From assembly GCA_050313895.1 (NCBI GenBank), contig JBNPMI010000019.1: 23,115 bases of DNA. The stretch is one strand, 5' to 3'. The position numbers and the translations under genes were made by a program. The notes beneath the pieces are model-generated. The model saw only the letters and a program-made list of their open reading frames with translations, was not told the DNA's origin and did not search any database. Below, piece by piece: positions 1 to 7,318 of this stretch (its first letter is position 1; each line of letters starts with the position of its first letter). Source of the stretch: JALFST01 sp022779285. GTDB lineage: Bacteria > Bacillota > Clostridia > Tissierellales > Peptoniphilaceae.

Positions 1-60
1 TTGAATTTCAAAAGTCCGGAACAGGTTGTGCAAGAATATTTTGAAACCGTAGTTGCTTAG
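1..60 (+). pseudogene. C-terminal end of a transposase (partial at window edge)
   Basis: An open frame enters from the left edge and ends at TAG (58-60), giving a short tail with the segment LNFKSPEQVVQEYF. This resembles the C-termini of IS30-type and related DDE transposases, where a 'L-F-K-(S/T)-P' segment follows the catalytic domain. Only about 19 residues are visible, so the family is a guess and it cannot be told whether the upstream gene is intact. The inverted-repeat block that follows at once (68-188) may belong to the end of the same insertion sequence. Confidence 0.4.
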
Positions 61-67
61 GCGAATA

Positions 68-188
68 CTTTTTCCGGGCGAAAAGGATAGGCTCTTGCTT
101 TCTCCCGGTCAAGGGACGCTCCCTTTGCTCACTCTTCGCCCTTGACAAGTCGAAAGCAAGTGCCTGTTAGAAAACCGCCGGAAAAAAG
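68..188. repeat. Nested inverted-repeat structure
   Basis: Three nested complementary pairs can be read. The outer pair is TTTTTCCGGGCG (about 69-80) with CGCCGGAAAAAA (about 176-187, one mismatch or bulge). The middle pair is CTTGCTTTC (94-102) with GAAAGCAAG (152-160). The inner pair is GTCAAGGG (108-115) with CCCTTGAC (139-146). Together they would fold into one long interrupted stem. It follows the transposase tail directly and may be an insertion-sequence end or a strong intergenic hairpin. No gene is seen between here and 451. Confidence 0.6.
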
Positions 189-450
189 ATAATTGTGTCA
201 GACGCGTCTTGATCGGAATGTGTAACATATGTCTTGACAGTTAAGAAGGTCATGCCTTTGATCCGAGGGGTTCTCTTGAAAAATCAAGCTTCTCGTGTTA
301 TTATGGTAAGCGTCGACTAACTGAACTATCGCCCATCGTACAGTGATCCGGGTTCGCCCGATGGACGGCTGGTGATGGGCATTCTTTATGAACACAAGTT
401 AGAGTTGGATAACATACATTCAATAGTACTCATCTCGGAGGTGTTGAATT

Positions 451-957
451 GTGACAATTTTTGTGATCGAAGCCGTGGTGCTTTGTGTGCTGTTTCATCT
501 GGCTATCTGGTCGCAGGTGAGACAAGAGCCCGCCAGGAGAGTATACAGCTATCATCCAGCAATTGTGGAGCGGTATATTGATTTGGGCAAGATTCCAGAC
601 AAGAAGAATCCGAGCACACTGGAAAGAGTGAAGAAAAAGTGGCCTGCAGCAATCGTACTGGGTGTTTTTCTCGGAGCTGTTGTGTATTTTGTCAATGGCT
701 CGCGTTCATTTCTAAACGGCTTTCTCGTAAGCTATGGACTGTGGCTGATTGTAGACTGGTATGACGCCATCGTGATAGATATTCTTTGGCTCTGTCATTC
801 GAAGACATACATTTTACCTGGAACGGAAGATATGACCGAGGCCTATCATGATTACGGGTACCATATAAAGGGGTTCTGCGTCGGAATGCTGATCGGGATT
901 CCCGTATGCCTGCTGATTGGACTTGTCGTACAGGTGATTTCATGGATCGCAGGCTGA
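451..957 (+). CDS. Small integral membrane protein, function unknown (168 aa)
   Basis: The start is a GTG at 451, chosen because CGGAGG sits 8 bases upstream with no competing ATG. The 168-residue product has about four hydrophobic segments: residues 1-20, about 65-82, about 85-110 and about 145-166. A polar, charged stretch lies between the first two, and a loop carrying PGTEDM lies before the last. Conserved-looking aromatic and acidic residues (WYDA, DILW, HSKTYILPGTEDM) suggest a real family, but I do not recognise a function. It stands alone, with inverted repeats upstream and the DUF438 gene about 220 bp downstream, and is not obviously in that operon. The 145 bases after its stop (958-1103) hold nothing I can assign. 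Confidence 0.7.
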   Translation: MTIFVIEAVVLCVLFHLAIWSQVRQEPARRVYSYHPAIVERYIDLGKIPDKKNPSTLERVKKKWPAAIVLGVFLGAVVYFVNGSRSFLNGFLVSYGLWLIVDWYDAIVIDILWLCHSKTYILPGTEDMTEAYHDYGYHIKGFCVGMLIGIPVCLLIGLVVQVISWIAG

Positions 958-1103
958 ATATTGGGGAACTATGAGGGACTTGTAGAATAGTTCAATCACT
1001 GCTATGAAAGTATCATGGGGAGAGGAAAAATCATCGTCCCTGAGGTGACCGAGATTACATGGAAAAGAATAGGCCTAAAGAATGTGCGTTTTTCAACAAT
1101 TCC

Positions 1104-1152
1104 GTTGTACCTACAACATATGGCCGCTTTCTAAGCCTGTATACTTAGGGCA
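1104..1152 (+). promoter_or_regulatory. Fnr/Crp-type operator and class II promoter of the DUF438 gene
   Basis: The perfect palindrome GTTGTA-CC-TACAAC spans 1104-1117 (centre 1110.5). A -10 box TATACT lies at 1140-1145, placing the transcription start near 1152 and the operator centre at about -41.5. That is the standard position for a class II Crp/Fnr activator that replaces a -35 box. The same palindrome, with the same ACATAT right flank and the same 36-base offset to a -10 box, occurs at 3778-3819. A good ribosome site (GAAAGGAGAT, 1161-1170) follows before the ATG at 1176. Confidence 0.7.
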
Positions 1153-1175
1153 GATCACAGGAAAGGAGATCTACC

Positions 1176-2693
1176 ATGACAAAGAAACTCGACCTTAACA
1201 AAACAGTTTTTGAACTGACCGAACAATACCCCGAGCTCATCGATATCATGGCAAAGCTCGGTTTTACCGAAATTACTAAGAAGCCCGTCCTTCACTCTGT
1301 CGGAAAGATCATGACGATTCCAAAGGGCGCAAAGATGAAGAATATCTCCATGATGGACGTGGTTACATCGCTCATGGCAAATGGTTTTGAGCTTATCGGC
1401 GATATGCCTGATATAAAAATCCCGGATGCGCCTGCTGCACCGGCAGCAGTTCCGCTGTCCGATGACCGTACCGAGCAGCTGAAAAGCTATCTGCGCAGAC
1501 TGGGTGCTGGCGAGGATCTTGAGAGCGTTCGTGCTGACTTTGTTCGTGACTTCGGCGAGGTGGATGCTGCCGAGATCATGAAAGCAGAGCAGGAGCTGAT
1601 GAAGGAAGGCACGCCTCTTTCCGAGGTTCAGCGTCTCTGCGATATCCATTCCGCCTTGTTCCACGGCGCGACACGTGAGGAGCAGATTGCCAATGCGGAA
1701 AAGGCCGTGGAAGAGTCTCTGCAGCGTCAGAAGATTCAGGCAGAGCTTGCTAAGCGGGATTCGTATCCCAAGAAGGATTACAGCGACAAAAATGTGAAAG
1801 CTGCAGCTCTCGAACAGATTGCAGGTCATCCGCTTCATACGCTGACAAAAGAAAATGAGGCGCTTTCCGTGCTTCTTGAGCAGTACAAGAGCACTCACGA
1901 CAGATCTCTCATCCCTCAGATTCGCGAACTCTCCATCCACTATGCCAAGAAGGGCGATCTGCTGTATCCGCTTCTGAAAGTCAAATATGGCGTTTCGGGG
2001 CCGTCCGATGTCATGTGGACAGTGGACGATGAGATTCGTGATGAGCTCGGTGCACTGGACAAAGAAACCGAGCGTGGCAGCGAATGGCATGCCCGGATGG
2101 AGGCAGTGCTAAAACGCGCTGAAGAAATGATCTATAAAGAGCAGAATATCCTGTTCCCTATCTGCGCCGTGAATTTTGAGGAAGACGAATGGCGCGGCAT
2201 TTACCGCGATTCCAAAGATTACGCTGATTGCTTCGGTGTGAGCAGCGAGGCCTGGGAAGCCGCTGAGGAAACAGAAGCGCCAGTTAAAGAGGCTGTCTCC
2301 GGAGAAATCGTGCTGCCCGGCGGCCATATGACCGTGGAGCAGCTGACTGCACTGCTAAACACGATTCCGATGGAGATCACTTTCGTGGATGCGGAGAACA
2401 TCAACCGCTATTTTAATGAAGGGCCTAAGGTCTTCAAGCGTCCCGGTATGGCGATTGATCGAGAGGTCTTCTCCTGCCATCCGCCGAAGATCGAGCCGAT
2501 GGTGCGCCAGATCATCGACGATTTCCGTAATGGCCACCGTGACAGCGTCCCTGTATGGATGGAAAAGGGCGGCAGATCGATGTTAGTGAAATACATGGCG
2601 GTCCGCGACCGTGCAGGCAAATATCTTGGCACAGTGGAACTGGTGCAGGATATGGAATTCGCAAAAGAACACTTCGCCGGTGAAAACAAATAA
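1176..2693 (+). CDS. DUF1858-DUF438-hemerythrin-PAS domain protein
   Basis: The product is 505 residues. Domains in order: a DUF1858-like helical domain (about 4-60, LDLNKTVFELTEQYPELIDI), a DUF438 domain (about 95-165, ending HSALFHG), a hemerythrin-like HHE domain (about 215-335, with H218, H221 and H255 as likely iron ligands), and a PAS-fold domain (about 393-495) ending in a beta-rich GTVELVQD strand. Proteins of this layout are common in anaerobic Clostridia and are thought to sense or handle oxygen or nitric oxide through a di-iron site; the exact reaction is unknown. It is monocistronic: its own Fnr-type promoter lies upstream and a terminator at 2712-2746. The shared operator ties it to the Hcp operon 1.1 kb away, which also begins with a DUF1858 protein. 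The start ATG has GGAGAT 6 bases upstream. Confidence 0.9.
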   Translation: MTKKLDLNKTVFELTEQYPELIDIMAKLGFTEITKKPVLHSVGKIMTIPKGAKMKNISMMDVVTSLMANGFELIGDMPDIKIPDAPAAPAAVPLSDDRTEQLKSYLRRLGAGEDLESVRADFVRDFGEVDAAEIMKAEQELMKEGTPLSEVQRLCDIHSALFHGATREEQIANAEKAVEESLQRQKIQAELAKRDSYPKKDYSDKNVKAAALEQIAGHPLHTLTKENEALSVLLEQYKSTHDRSLIPQIRELSIHYAKKGDLLYPLLKVKYGVSGPSDVMWTVDDEIRDELGALDKETERGSEWHARMEAVLKRAEEMIYKEQNILFPICAVNFEEDEWRGIYRDSKDYADCFGVSSEAWEAAEETEAPVKEAVSGEIVLPGGHMTVEQLTALLNTIPMEITFVDAENINRYFNEGPKVFKRPGMAIDREVFSCHPPKIEPMVRQIIDDFRNGHRDSVPVWMEKGGRSMLVKYMAVRDRAGKYLGTVELVQDMEFAKEHFAGENK

Positions 2694-2711
2694 GAGAAAC
2701 CAGAGAAAGCG

Positions 2712-2746
2712 AAGACTTCGAGGCTAATCAAGCCCCGAAGTCTTTT
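2712..2746 (+). terminator. Rho-independent terminator after the DUF438 gene
   Basis: The stem AAGACTTCG (2712-2720) pairs with CGAAGTCTT (2735-2743), extended inside by GGCT/AGCC, and is followed by a run of T on the plus strand. It lies between convergent genes. The last codons of the minus-strand DUF488 gene (stop 2728-2730) fall inside this hairpin, so the sequence is both coding and terminating. Confidence 0.8.
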
Positions 2747-3096
2747 TCTAACCAGTCTTTTAAACTGACGGCATTGTTGTGCGTGGTGTCCTTTGCCGAA
2801 TAAAGGAGTGTTACATTTCCCGTTAAGAGCTTCGATTTCACTATACTATAGAACTCTGATGTGTCTGGATTAGCAGACAGCTCAGCCAGGTACCGGGACT
2901 GGAATTCTGTGAAACGATTCGGATCATGACCAAACCATTTTCTGAGCTTGTTCGACGGTGCGATATCCTTTGCCCATAGATCGATGCCCGCCGTTTCTTT
3001 CTTCATGCCTCTTGGCCAGAGCCTGTCAACCAGTACGCGGAAACCGTCCGTCACATCAGGCTGTTCATAAACACGCTTGCAAAGAATAGCACTCAT
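2728..3096 (-). CDS. DUF488 family protein
   Basis: The product is 122 residues with the hallmark pattern of DUF488 proteins: an N-terminal KRVYE segment, then RVLVDRLWPRG (about 20-30), a Trp-containing WAKDIAPS motif, LRKWFGHDP (about 51-59), and a C-terminal TLLYSAKDTTHNNA segment. The family is widespread in bacteria and biochemically unresolved. The ATG overlaps the stop region of the upstream regulator by 4 bases (3093-3096), so the two are translationally coupled. This places it under the control of the Fnr-type regulator and suggests a role in the same stress response. Its 3' end overlaps the shared terminator. Confidence 0.85.
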   Translation of the reverse strand: MSAILCKRVYEQPDVTDGFRVLVDRLWPRGMKKETAGIDLWAKDIAPSNKLRKWFGHDPNRFTEFQSRYLAELSANPDTSEFYSIVKSKLLTGNVTLLYSAKDTTHNNAVSLKDWLEKDFGA

Positions 3097-3761
3097 TGCC
3101 TTACCACCTCATTTAAAGTGAACTCATTCTTCCGGTAGGCGATCAGACCGTCTTTTTGCATCTTGGAGAGTTCATTGGATAAGGCGCTTCGGTCGACGCC
3201 CAAATAATCTGCGAGCTGCTGACGGTCAAACGGAATCGTAAAATGCGGGCTGCCGTTCTCCAGCGCTTGCTCCGACAAATAAGACAGGAGCCTGTCCCGT
3301 ATGGCTTTCGGTGCGATGTGCATCATGCGGGTGGACAGCCCCAGATTCTTCTTTGCAGAGATGCGGAGAAGGTTGTGTATAAGCCGGTTATGGAATGCGC
3401 AGCCTCTTGAGCACGTCGTGGACATCTTGTTCATATTTAGAAAAAGAATCTCACAGTCCTCAGCTGCAACGACGTCACATAAAAGTTCCTGTCCGGGAAT
3501 GGCAGCGTAGTTTTCTGCAAAAATCGAGCCCTTTTCCACATGTCCGAAAATATTACTGTTTCCCCAGTAGAAGTTGACGACGATATTGACGCTCCCGGAT
3601 TCTATCAGGCCGATCTCGGACACAGTATTTCCTGCACGCAGAATGACCTCATCTTTTCTATAGTTTTTTTCCCGTGCACTGAGGCAGGACAGCATTTCCT
3701 TGATCTCATCTTCCCTGATTCCGTGGAACAGCGGCGTATTCTGAAGAAAAAAATAATTCAT
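3093..3761 (-). CDS. Crp/Fnr family transcriptional regulator (HcpR-like by context)
   Basis: From the preferred start the product is 222 residues. It has a cyclic-nucleotide-binding-type beta-barrel (about 5-120: TPLFHGI, GLIESGSVNIV, EKGSIFAE), a dimerisation helix, and a C-terminal winged helix (about 150-215) with the recognition-helix region LADYLGVDRSALSNELSKM. The start at 3761 has AGAGGA 7-8 bases upstream. A longer reading from 3818 would put the operator inside the gene and is not preferred. There is no N-terminal Fe-S cysteine cluster as in classical FNR; the only close pair is CSRGC in mid-protein. It is divergent from the hcp operon and coupled to the DUF488 gene. Regulators in this position (HcpR-type) control hcp in response to nitrosative stress; the assignment here rests on context and the shared palindrome. 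Confidence 0.88.
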   Translation of the reverse strand: MNYFFLQNTPLFHGIREDEIKEMLSCLSAREKNYRKDEVILRAGNTVSEIGLIESGSVNIVVNFYWGNSNIFGHVEKGSIFAENYAAIPGQELLCDVVAAEDCEILFLNMNKMSTTCSRGCAFHNRLIHNLLRISAKKNLGLSTRMMHIAPKAIRDRLLSYLSEQALENGSPHFTIPFDRQQLADYLGVDRSALSNELSKMQKDGLIAYRKNEFTLNEVVRQ

Positions 3762-3777
3762 GAAAGCATCCTCTTTC

Positions 3778-3835
3778 GTTGTAACTACAACATATTTGTG
3801 CATCTCATTATAGTACACTAAGCCCAGAGAAACAA
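3778..3835. promoter_or_regulatory. Divergent promoters sharing one Fnr-type operator
   Basis: The palindrome GTTGTA-AC-TACAAC spans 3778-3791. For the rightward operon, a -10 box TACACT at 3814-3819 puts the start near 3826, with the operator centred at -41.5 (activator position). For the leftward regulator gene, TTGTTT (3835-3830) and TATAAT (3812-3807) are separated by exactly 17 bases and predict a start near 3800. The operator then lies at about +9 to +22 of that transcript, where a bound dimer would block it. One site could therefore activate hcp and repress its own regulator. Confidence 0.7.
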
Positions 3836-3852
3836 GAAGGAGGATCTCTTCA

Positions 3853-4068
3853 ATGGAAAATATGGTCGTTACAAAAGAAACACTGGTCGGCGAACTGGTG
3901 AATAACTATCCCGAAACCGCAGAGGTGCTGTTTGGCATCGGCATGCACTGCCTCGGTTGCCCGGCTTCCCAGGCAGAGTCCGTGGAAAACGCCTGCGCTG
4001 TTCATGGCATCGATCCGGAAGGCGTTGTGAAGGCTCTCAACGAAAAGATCGCAGGGGCCAGAGGTTAA
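3853..4068 (+). CDS. Hybrid-cluster-associated DUF1858 redox disulfide protein
   Basis: The product is 71 residues and consists of one DUF1858 domain: a VTKETLVGELVNNYPETAEVL helical lead, then GMHCLGCPAS with a CxxC pair. This pattern matches the 'prismane-associated redox disulfide' group regularly found next to hcp genes. The CxxC may act as a thiol redox pair or a metal site; its function is not established. First gene of the operon: the predicted 5' untranslated region is about 27 bases with AAGGAGGAT upstream of the ATG. Only 3 bases separate it from the next gene. Confidence 0.88.
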   Translation: MENMVVTKETLVGELVNNYPETAEVLFGIGMHCLGCPASQAESVENACAVHGIDPEGVVKALNEKIAGARG

Positions 4069-4071
4069 ATC

Positions 4072-4650
4072 ATGAGTGCATTTTTAGGACCGATCCACTT
4101 CTGGCTGTATAACAAGATCGGAAATCAGGAGCTGCTGACAAAGGAGATTGCAGACTGTGCTACTGTTAACGGCTGGATCACAAGCACAGAAGCCTATGCC
4201 AAAACACTGCCTCCGCTGGAGACCGTGATCGATGAGGGCAATATCCACGGCTGGCTGCAGGCTCAGATCACGGATGCGGAAACCCGCTATGCAAGCCTTG
4301 TGACAGAGATTCTTTCCGGAGATGACAAACGTCTGGAAGATCTTTGTGCAGTCGCTGAGCGGTTTGGAAAAGAACATGCGTTGACCGCTGAGACTGCCGA
4401 GGAAGTTTATAAAGCCTTTGAAGATTTCTTTGTCAACGGAATGCCCTGCGACCGGGTCAACGCAGTAACAGAGTCTTCTGCCGAGAAGCTCTCCTGGGAG
4501 ATAACGCAGGACATTCACGCACAGTACTGGAACGGAGACAGCTCGCCTTACTACGCGATCAGACAAAGCGTCATGGAAGGCATGCTGGCAGGAACGAATT
4601 ATACACTGGCATCAGCAGACGATGCCCACTATTCCATTATCTCTAAATAA
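4072..4650 (+). CDS. Uncharacterised Hcp-operon protein (192 aa)
   Basis: The product is 192 residues, soluble and mostly helical, with no signal peptide or membrane segment. I do not recognise the family by name. Notable features are the N-terminus SAFLGPIHFWLYNKI, a GNIHGWLQAQI segment (about 62-72), scattered single cysteines (in IADCATV, LEDLCAV and NGMPCDRV), and many His and Trp residues. It sits 3 bases after the DUF1858 gene and 12 bases before hcp, so it is almost certainly co-transcribed and probably co-functional with Hcp. The His, Glu and Cys content would allow metal or heme binding, but no recognised motif supports this. The start ATG overlaps no upstream gene; the weak ribosome site lies within the preceding stop region. 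Confidence 0.85.
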   Translation: MSAFLGPIHFWLYNKIGNQELLTKEIADCATVNGWITSTEAYAKTLPPLETVIDEGNIHGWLQAQITDAETRYASLVTEILSGDDKRLEDLCAVAERFGKEHALTAETAEEVYKAFEDFFVNGMPCDRVNAVTESSAEKLSWEITQDIHAQYWNGDSSPYYAIRQSVMEGMLAGTNYTLASADDAHYSIISK

Positions 4651-4662
4651 GGAGGAGCGAAC

Positions 4663-6258
4663 ATGGACAGCAAGATGTTTTGTTTTCAGTGTGAACAGAC
4701 CGCCGGAGGAATCGGCTGTAAAGGAAATGCAGGTGTCTGCGGTAAGAAATATGATATCGCAGGACTGCAAGATAAACTGAGCGGTGCTCTGATCGGCCTT
4801 GCCCGGACCACGGATGGGAACACCCAGCCTACGGAGAACACCTATAAGCTTCTGATCAAAGGGTTGTTCACAACCATCACCAATGTCAACTTCAATGAAC
4901 AGACGCTGAATGCGTTAATCGACGAGGTTCATGCGGAGAAGGAAAAGATCGTGCCGAACTGCACGACTTGCGGTTCTCCCTGCGGCAGAAACGACGATTA
5001 TGACATGACGAAAGTCTGGGACGCGGATGAGGATATCCGTTCCCTGAAGTCTCTGATCCTCTTCGGCATCCGTGGTATGGCTGCCTATGCCTATCATGCC
5101 GGAGTCCTCGGATATACCAGTGACGAAGTCGACAAGTTTATTGTCAAGGCGCTCTTTGCCATCGGTGAAGACTGGGGTATGGATCAGCTGCTTCCCATCG
5201 TGCTGGAAGTCGGTCAGGTCAACTACACCTGCATGGAGATGCTGGACAAAGCCAACACGGAAACCTTTGGCAATCCCGTTCCCGTTACTGTCCCGCTGAA
5301 AGTGGAGAAGGGACCGTTCATCGTGATCTCCGGTCATGATCTGTATGACCTGAAGCAGCTGCTGGAGCAGACGAAGGATAAGGGGATTAATATCTATACC
5401 CACGGAGAGATGCTGCCTGCTCACGGTTATCCGGAACTGAAGAAGTATCCCCATCTGAAGGGTAATTTCGGTACGGCATGGCAGAATCAGCAGAAGGAGT
5501 TTGCGAACATCCCGGCTCCGGTGCTGTTCACAACAAACTGTCTGATGCCACCGCGTGACAGCTATAAGGACAGAGTGTTTACGACGGAGGTCGTTTCTTA
5601 TCCTGAGATCATACATATAGGCGAGGACAAGGACTTCACCCCTGTGATCGAAAAGGCTCTGGAACTTGGTGGATATGCTGAAGACACCCAGTTCACCGGC
5701 ATCAATGGCGGAGATAGCGTTATGACCGGCTTTGCGCACGGCACTGTGCTCGGCATTGCTGATAAGGTGATCGAGGCCGTTAAGAGTGGTGATATCAAAC
5801 ATTTCCTGCTGGTCGGCGGCTGCGATGGTGCAAGACCCGGCAGAAACTACTACACTGAACTGGTCAAGAACACGCCTGCCGACACTGTGGTCCTGACTCT
5901 TGCCTGCGGCAAGTACCGCTTTAACGACTTGGATCTTGGCACTGTCGCTGGACTTCCGAGAATCCTGGATATGGGTCAGTGCAACGACGCCTTCAGCGCA
6001 GTCAAGGTTGCTGTAGCTCTCGCGGACGCCTTCGGCTGCGGCGTGAACGATCTGCCGCTGTCTATCGTGCTCTCCTGGTATGAGCAGAAGGCTGTATGCG
6101 TGCTGCTGATGCTGCTGTACTTGGGCATTAAGAATATCAAGCTTGGACCGACGCTCCCGGCGTTCGTATCCCCCAACGTACTGGGCTATCTTGTGGAACA
6201 CTACAACATCGGGCCGACAGGCACTGCTGAGGATGATCTTAAGGCTATTTTCGGTTAA
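4663..6258 (+). CDS. hcp: Hybrid cluster protein / hydroxylamine reductase
   Basis: The product is 531 residues, the usual length for class I Hcp. The N-terminal cysteines C7, C10, C19 and C26 ligate the cubane-type Fe-S cluster. The hybrid-cluster ligands are all recognisable: H225 (SGHDLYDL), E249 (HGEMLPAHGYP), C293 (TNCLMPP), C387 (GGCDGARPGR), C415 (LACGKYRF), C440 (MGQCNDA), and E474/K476 (SWYEQKA). Hcp reduces nitric oxide to nitrous oxide at physiological levels and hydroxylamine in vitro, in the cytoplasm, using electrons from a ferredoxin or a dedicated reductase. No hcr reductase gene is present here; the ferredoxin at the end of the operon is the obvious donor candidate. Its ribosome site AGGAGG lies just after the previous stop. 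Confidence 0.97.
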   Translation: MDSKMFCFQCEQTAGGIGCKGNAGVCGKKYDIAGLQDKLSGALIGLARTTDGNTQPTENTYKLLIKGLFTTITNVNFNEQTLNALIDEVHAEKEKIVPNCTTCGSPCGRNDDYDMTKVWDADEDIRSLKSLILFGIRGMAAYAYHAGVLGYTSDEVDKFIVKALFAIGEDWGMDQLLPIVLEVGQVNYTCMEMLDKANTETFGNPVPVTVPLKVEKGPFIVISGHDLYDLKQLLEQTKDKGINIYTHGEMLPAHGYPELKKYPHLKGNFGTAWQNQQKEFANIPAPVLFTTNCLMPPRDSYKDRVFTTEVVSYPEIIHIGEDKDFTPVIEKALELGGYAEDTQFTGINGGDSVMTGFAHGTVLGIADKVIEAVKSGDIKHFLLVGGCDGARPGRNYYTELVKNTPADTVVLTLACGKYRFNDLDLGTVAGLPRILDMGQCNDAFSAVKVAVALADAFGCGVNDLPLSIVLSWYEQKAVCVLLMLLYLGIKNIKLGPTLPAFVSPNVLGYLVEHYNIGPTGTAEDDLKAIFG

Positions 6259-6270
6259 TGTGAGGCTGCC

Positions 6271-6924
6271 ATGAAGGAGAAAGTCGGAGAGGTATTCTCT
6301 ATCGCAAAGGACAATGCTCCGGTTCCGGGCTGCACAATCTCTAAGGAGGTCCACAGCGGAGATAACTACATCACGTATTTCTCCCTTGCTCGGAACACAG
6401 ATATAAGCGCAGAGATCTATCCGTATCACAAGCTGCTGATCGTGGCAGACGGCAGCATGGAGGTCTACGGAGCTGGCGGTCTCCAAAAGAAGCTGGAAGC
6501 CGGAGACAGTATTGTCACATATACGGATACGCCGATGGGAATGAAAAGTTCTGAAGGTGTAGTCTATACGGAAGTATCGATCAGAAGGGATGATACCATG
6601 AATGAAGCGGTAAAAGCAGGCGAAGTATTCCGGATGGTAGAGCTTGTCCCCTATGTGGACAGCAAGATCGTCAACATGGATGTGGTCCATAACGATAAGA
6701 TGAAGTTCGTCGTCATGGCTTTCGATGAAGGAACAGGTCTTTCTGAACACGCGGCTCCCGGCGAGGCGATCATCTTTGCTCTGGACGGCGAAGGCGTGAT
6801 CGGTTACGAAGGCAAGGAGCATCCCATCAAGGCAGGCGAGAACTTCCACTTTGCAAAGGCAGGTCTACACTCTGTTAAAGCTACCAAGAAGTTCAAAATG
6901 GCGCTTTTGTTGACGCTGGAATAA
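6271..6924 (+). CDS. Double-cupin domain protein
   Basis: The product is 217 residues with two beta-barrel cupin folds. The first covers about residues 30-100 (PYHKLLIVADGSMEVYG, LEAGDSIVTYTDTPMG); the second covers about 140-215 (LSEHAAPGEAIIFALDGEGVIGYEGKEHPIKAGENFHF, then LHSV). The second carries the better metal-site pattern (HxxxGE, then H near the end) and the first is degenerate. Cupins of this type bind a metal and have no fixed function. Position between hcp and ferredoxin, 12 bases after hcp, suggests a part in handling nitrogen oxides or a regulatory ligand. The start ATG has GTGAGG upstream. Confidence 0.88.
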   Translation: MKEKVGEVFSIAKDNAPVPGCTISKEVHSGDNYITYFSLARNTDISAEIYPYHKLLIVADGSMEVYGAGGLQKKLEAGDSIVTYTDTPMGMKSSEGVVYTEVSIRRDDTMNEAVKAGEVFRMVELVPYVDSKIVNMDVVHNDKMKFVVMAFDEGTGLSEHAAPGEAIIFALDGEGVIGYEGKEHPIKAGENFHFAKAGLHSVKATKKFKMALLLTLE

Positions 6925-6941
6925 TAGAGGGAGGTATGACC

Positions 6942-7130
6942 ATGAGAGCGTTTGTTGATCAGGATATGTGCATCGGCTGCGGTCTGTGCGAAGGAACCTG
7001 CCCGGAGATCTTCCGGATGAACGATGCGGGCAAAGCAGAGGCTTATGCTGATACCACAGACGAGAATCGTGACGCAGTGATGGAGGCAATCGACGGATGC
7101 CCAGTTGGCGCGATTCGTGAGGAAGAATAA
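6942..7130 (+). CDS. Single-cluster 4Fe-4S ferredoxin
   Basis: The product is 62 residues. Cysteines C10, C13, C16 and C20 (CIGCGLCEGTCPEIF) and C53 (CPVGAI) fit a one-cluster ferredoxin: C10/C13/C16 plus C53 would ligate one [4Fe-4S], leaving C20 spare. The start at 6942 is preferred over the ATG at 6936, because GGAGG is 7 bases before 6942 but only 1 base before 6936. It closes the operon and is followed by a terminator, making it the likely electron donor to Hcp. Confidence 0.92.
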   Translation: MRAFVDQDMCIGCGLCEGTCPEIFRMNDAGKAEAYADTTDENRDAVMEAIDGCPVGAIREEE

Positions 7131-7136
7131 TTCCTG

Positions 7137-7164
7137 AACTGATGTGACAAAGACAACATCAGTT
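7137..7164. other. Stem-loop after the ferredoxin stop
   Basis: AACTGATGT (7137-7145) pairs perfectly with ACATCAGTT (7156-7164) over a 10-base loop. There is no T run, so it is not itself a good terminator. It may protect the 3' end of the operon transcript, ahead of the true terminator at 7192. Confidence 0.5.
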
Positions 7165-7191
7165 GAGATAGCTAAAGAGCGACGATAAAAC

Positions 7192-7223
7192 AGCTCCCGG
7201 TCACCTGATCGGGAGCTTGCTTT
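7192..7223 (+). terminator. Rho-independent terminator of the hcp operon
   Basis: AGCTCCCG (7192-7199) pairs with CGGGAGCT (7210-7217) over a 10-base loop and is followed by TGCTTTATG, a modest T-rich tract. Confidence 0.7.
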
Positions 7224-7318
7224 ATGCCTGTTATTTATTCGTCTCGTTTTTCTTTATGTACATTTGTAAATGATGTGAGACCAAAATCGCAGGAAGAGAT
7301 CTCCGATATGTTACCCTG

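Noticed and set aside
290..380. Possible tRNA (GGGTTCG segment with flanking complementary bases)
   Set aside because: No 7-bp acceptor stem or anticodon arm could be fitted around the T-loop-like sequence.
1155..2090. Minus-strand open frame of 311 codons opposite the DUF438 gene
   Set aside because: Same reason: a shadow of a well-supported gene with no motif of its own.
3762..3818. Longer N-terminus of the Crp/Fnr regulator
   Set aside because: It has no ribosome site and would place the operator and the -10 box inside the gene; the ATG at 3761 has AGAGGA at good spacing.
4915..6849. Long minus-strand open frame of 644 codons opposite hcp and the cupin gene
   Set aside because: It is antisense to two genes with clear family motifs, has no recognisable domain, and its composition mirrors the codon bias of the plus strand.
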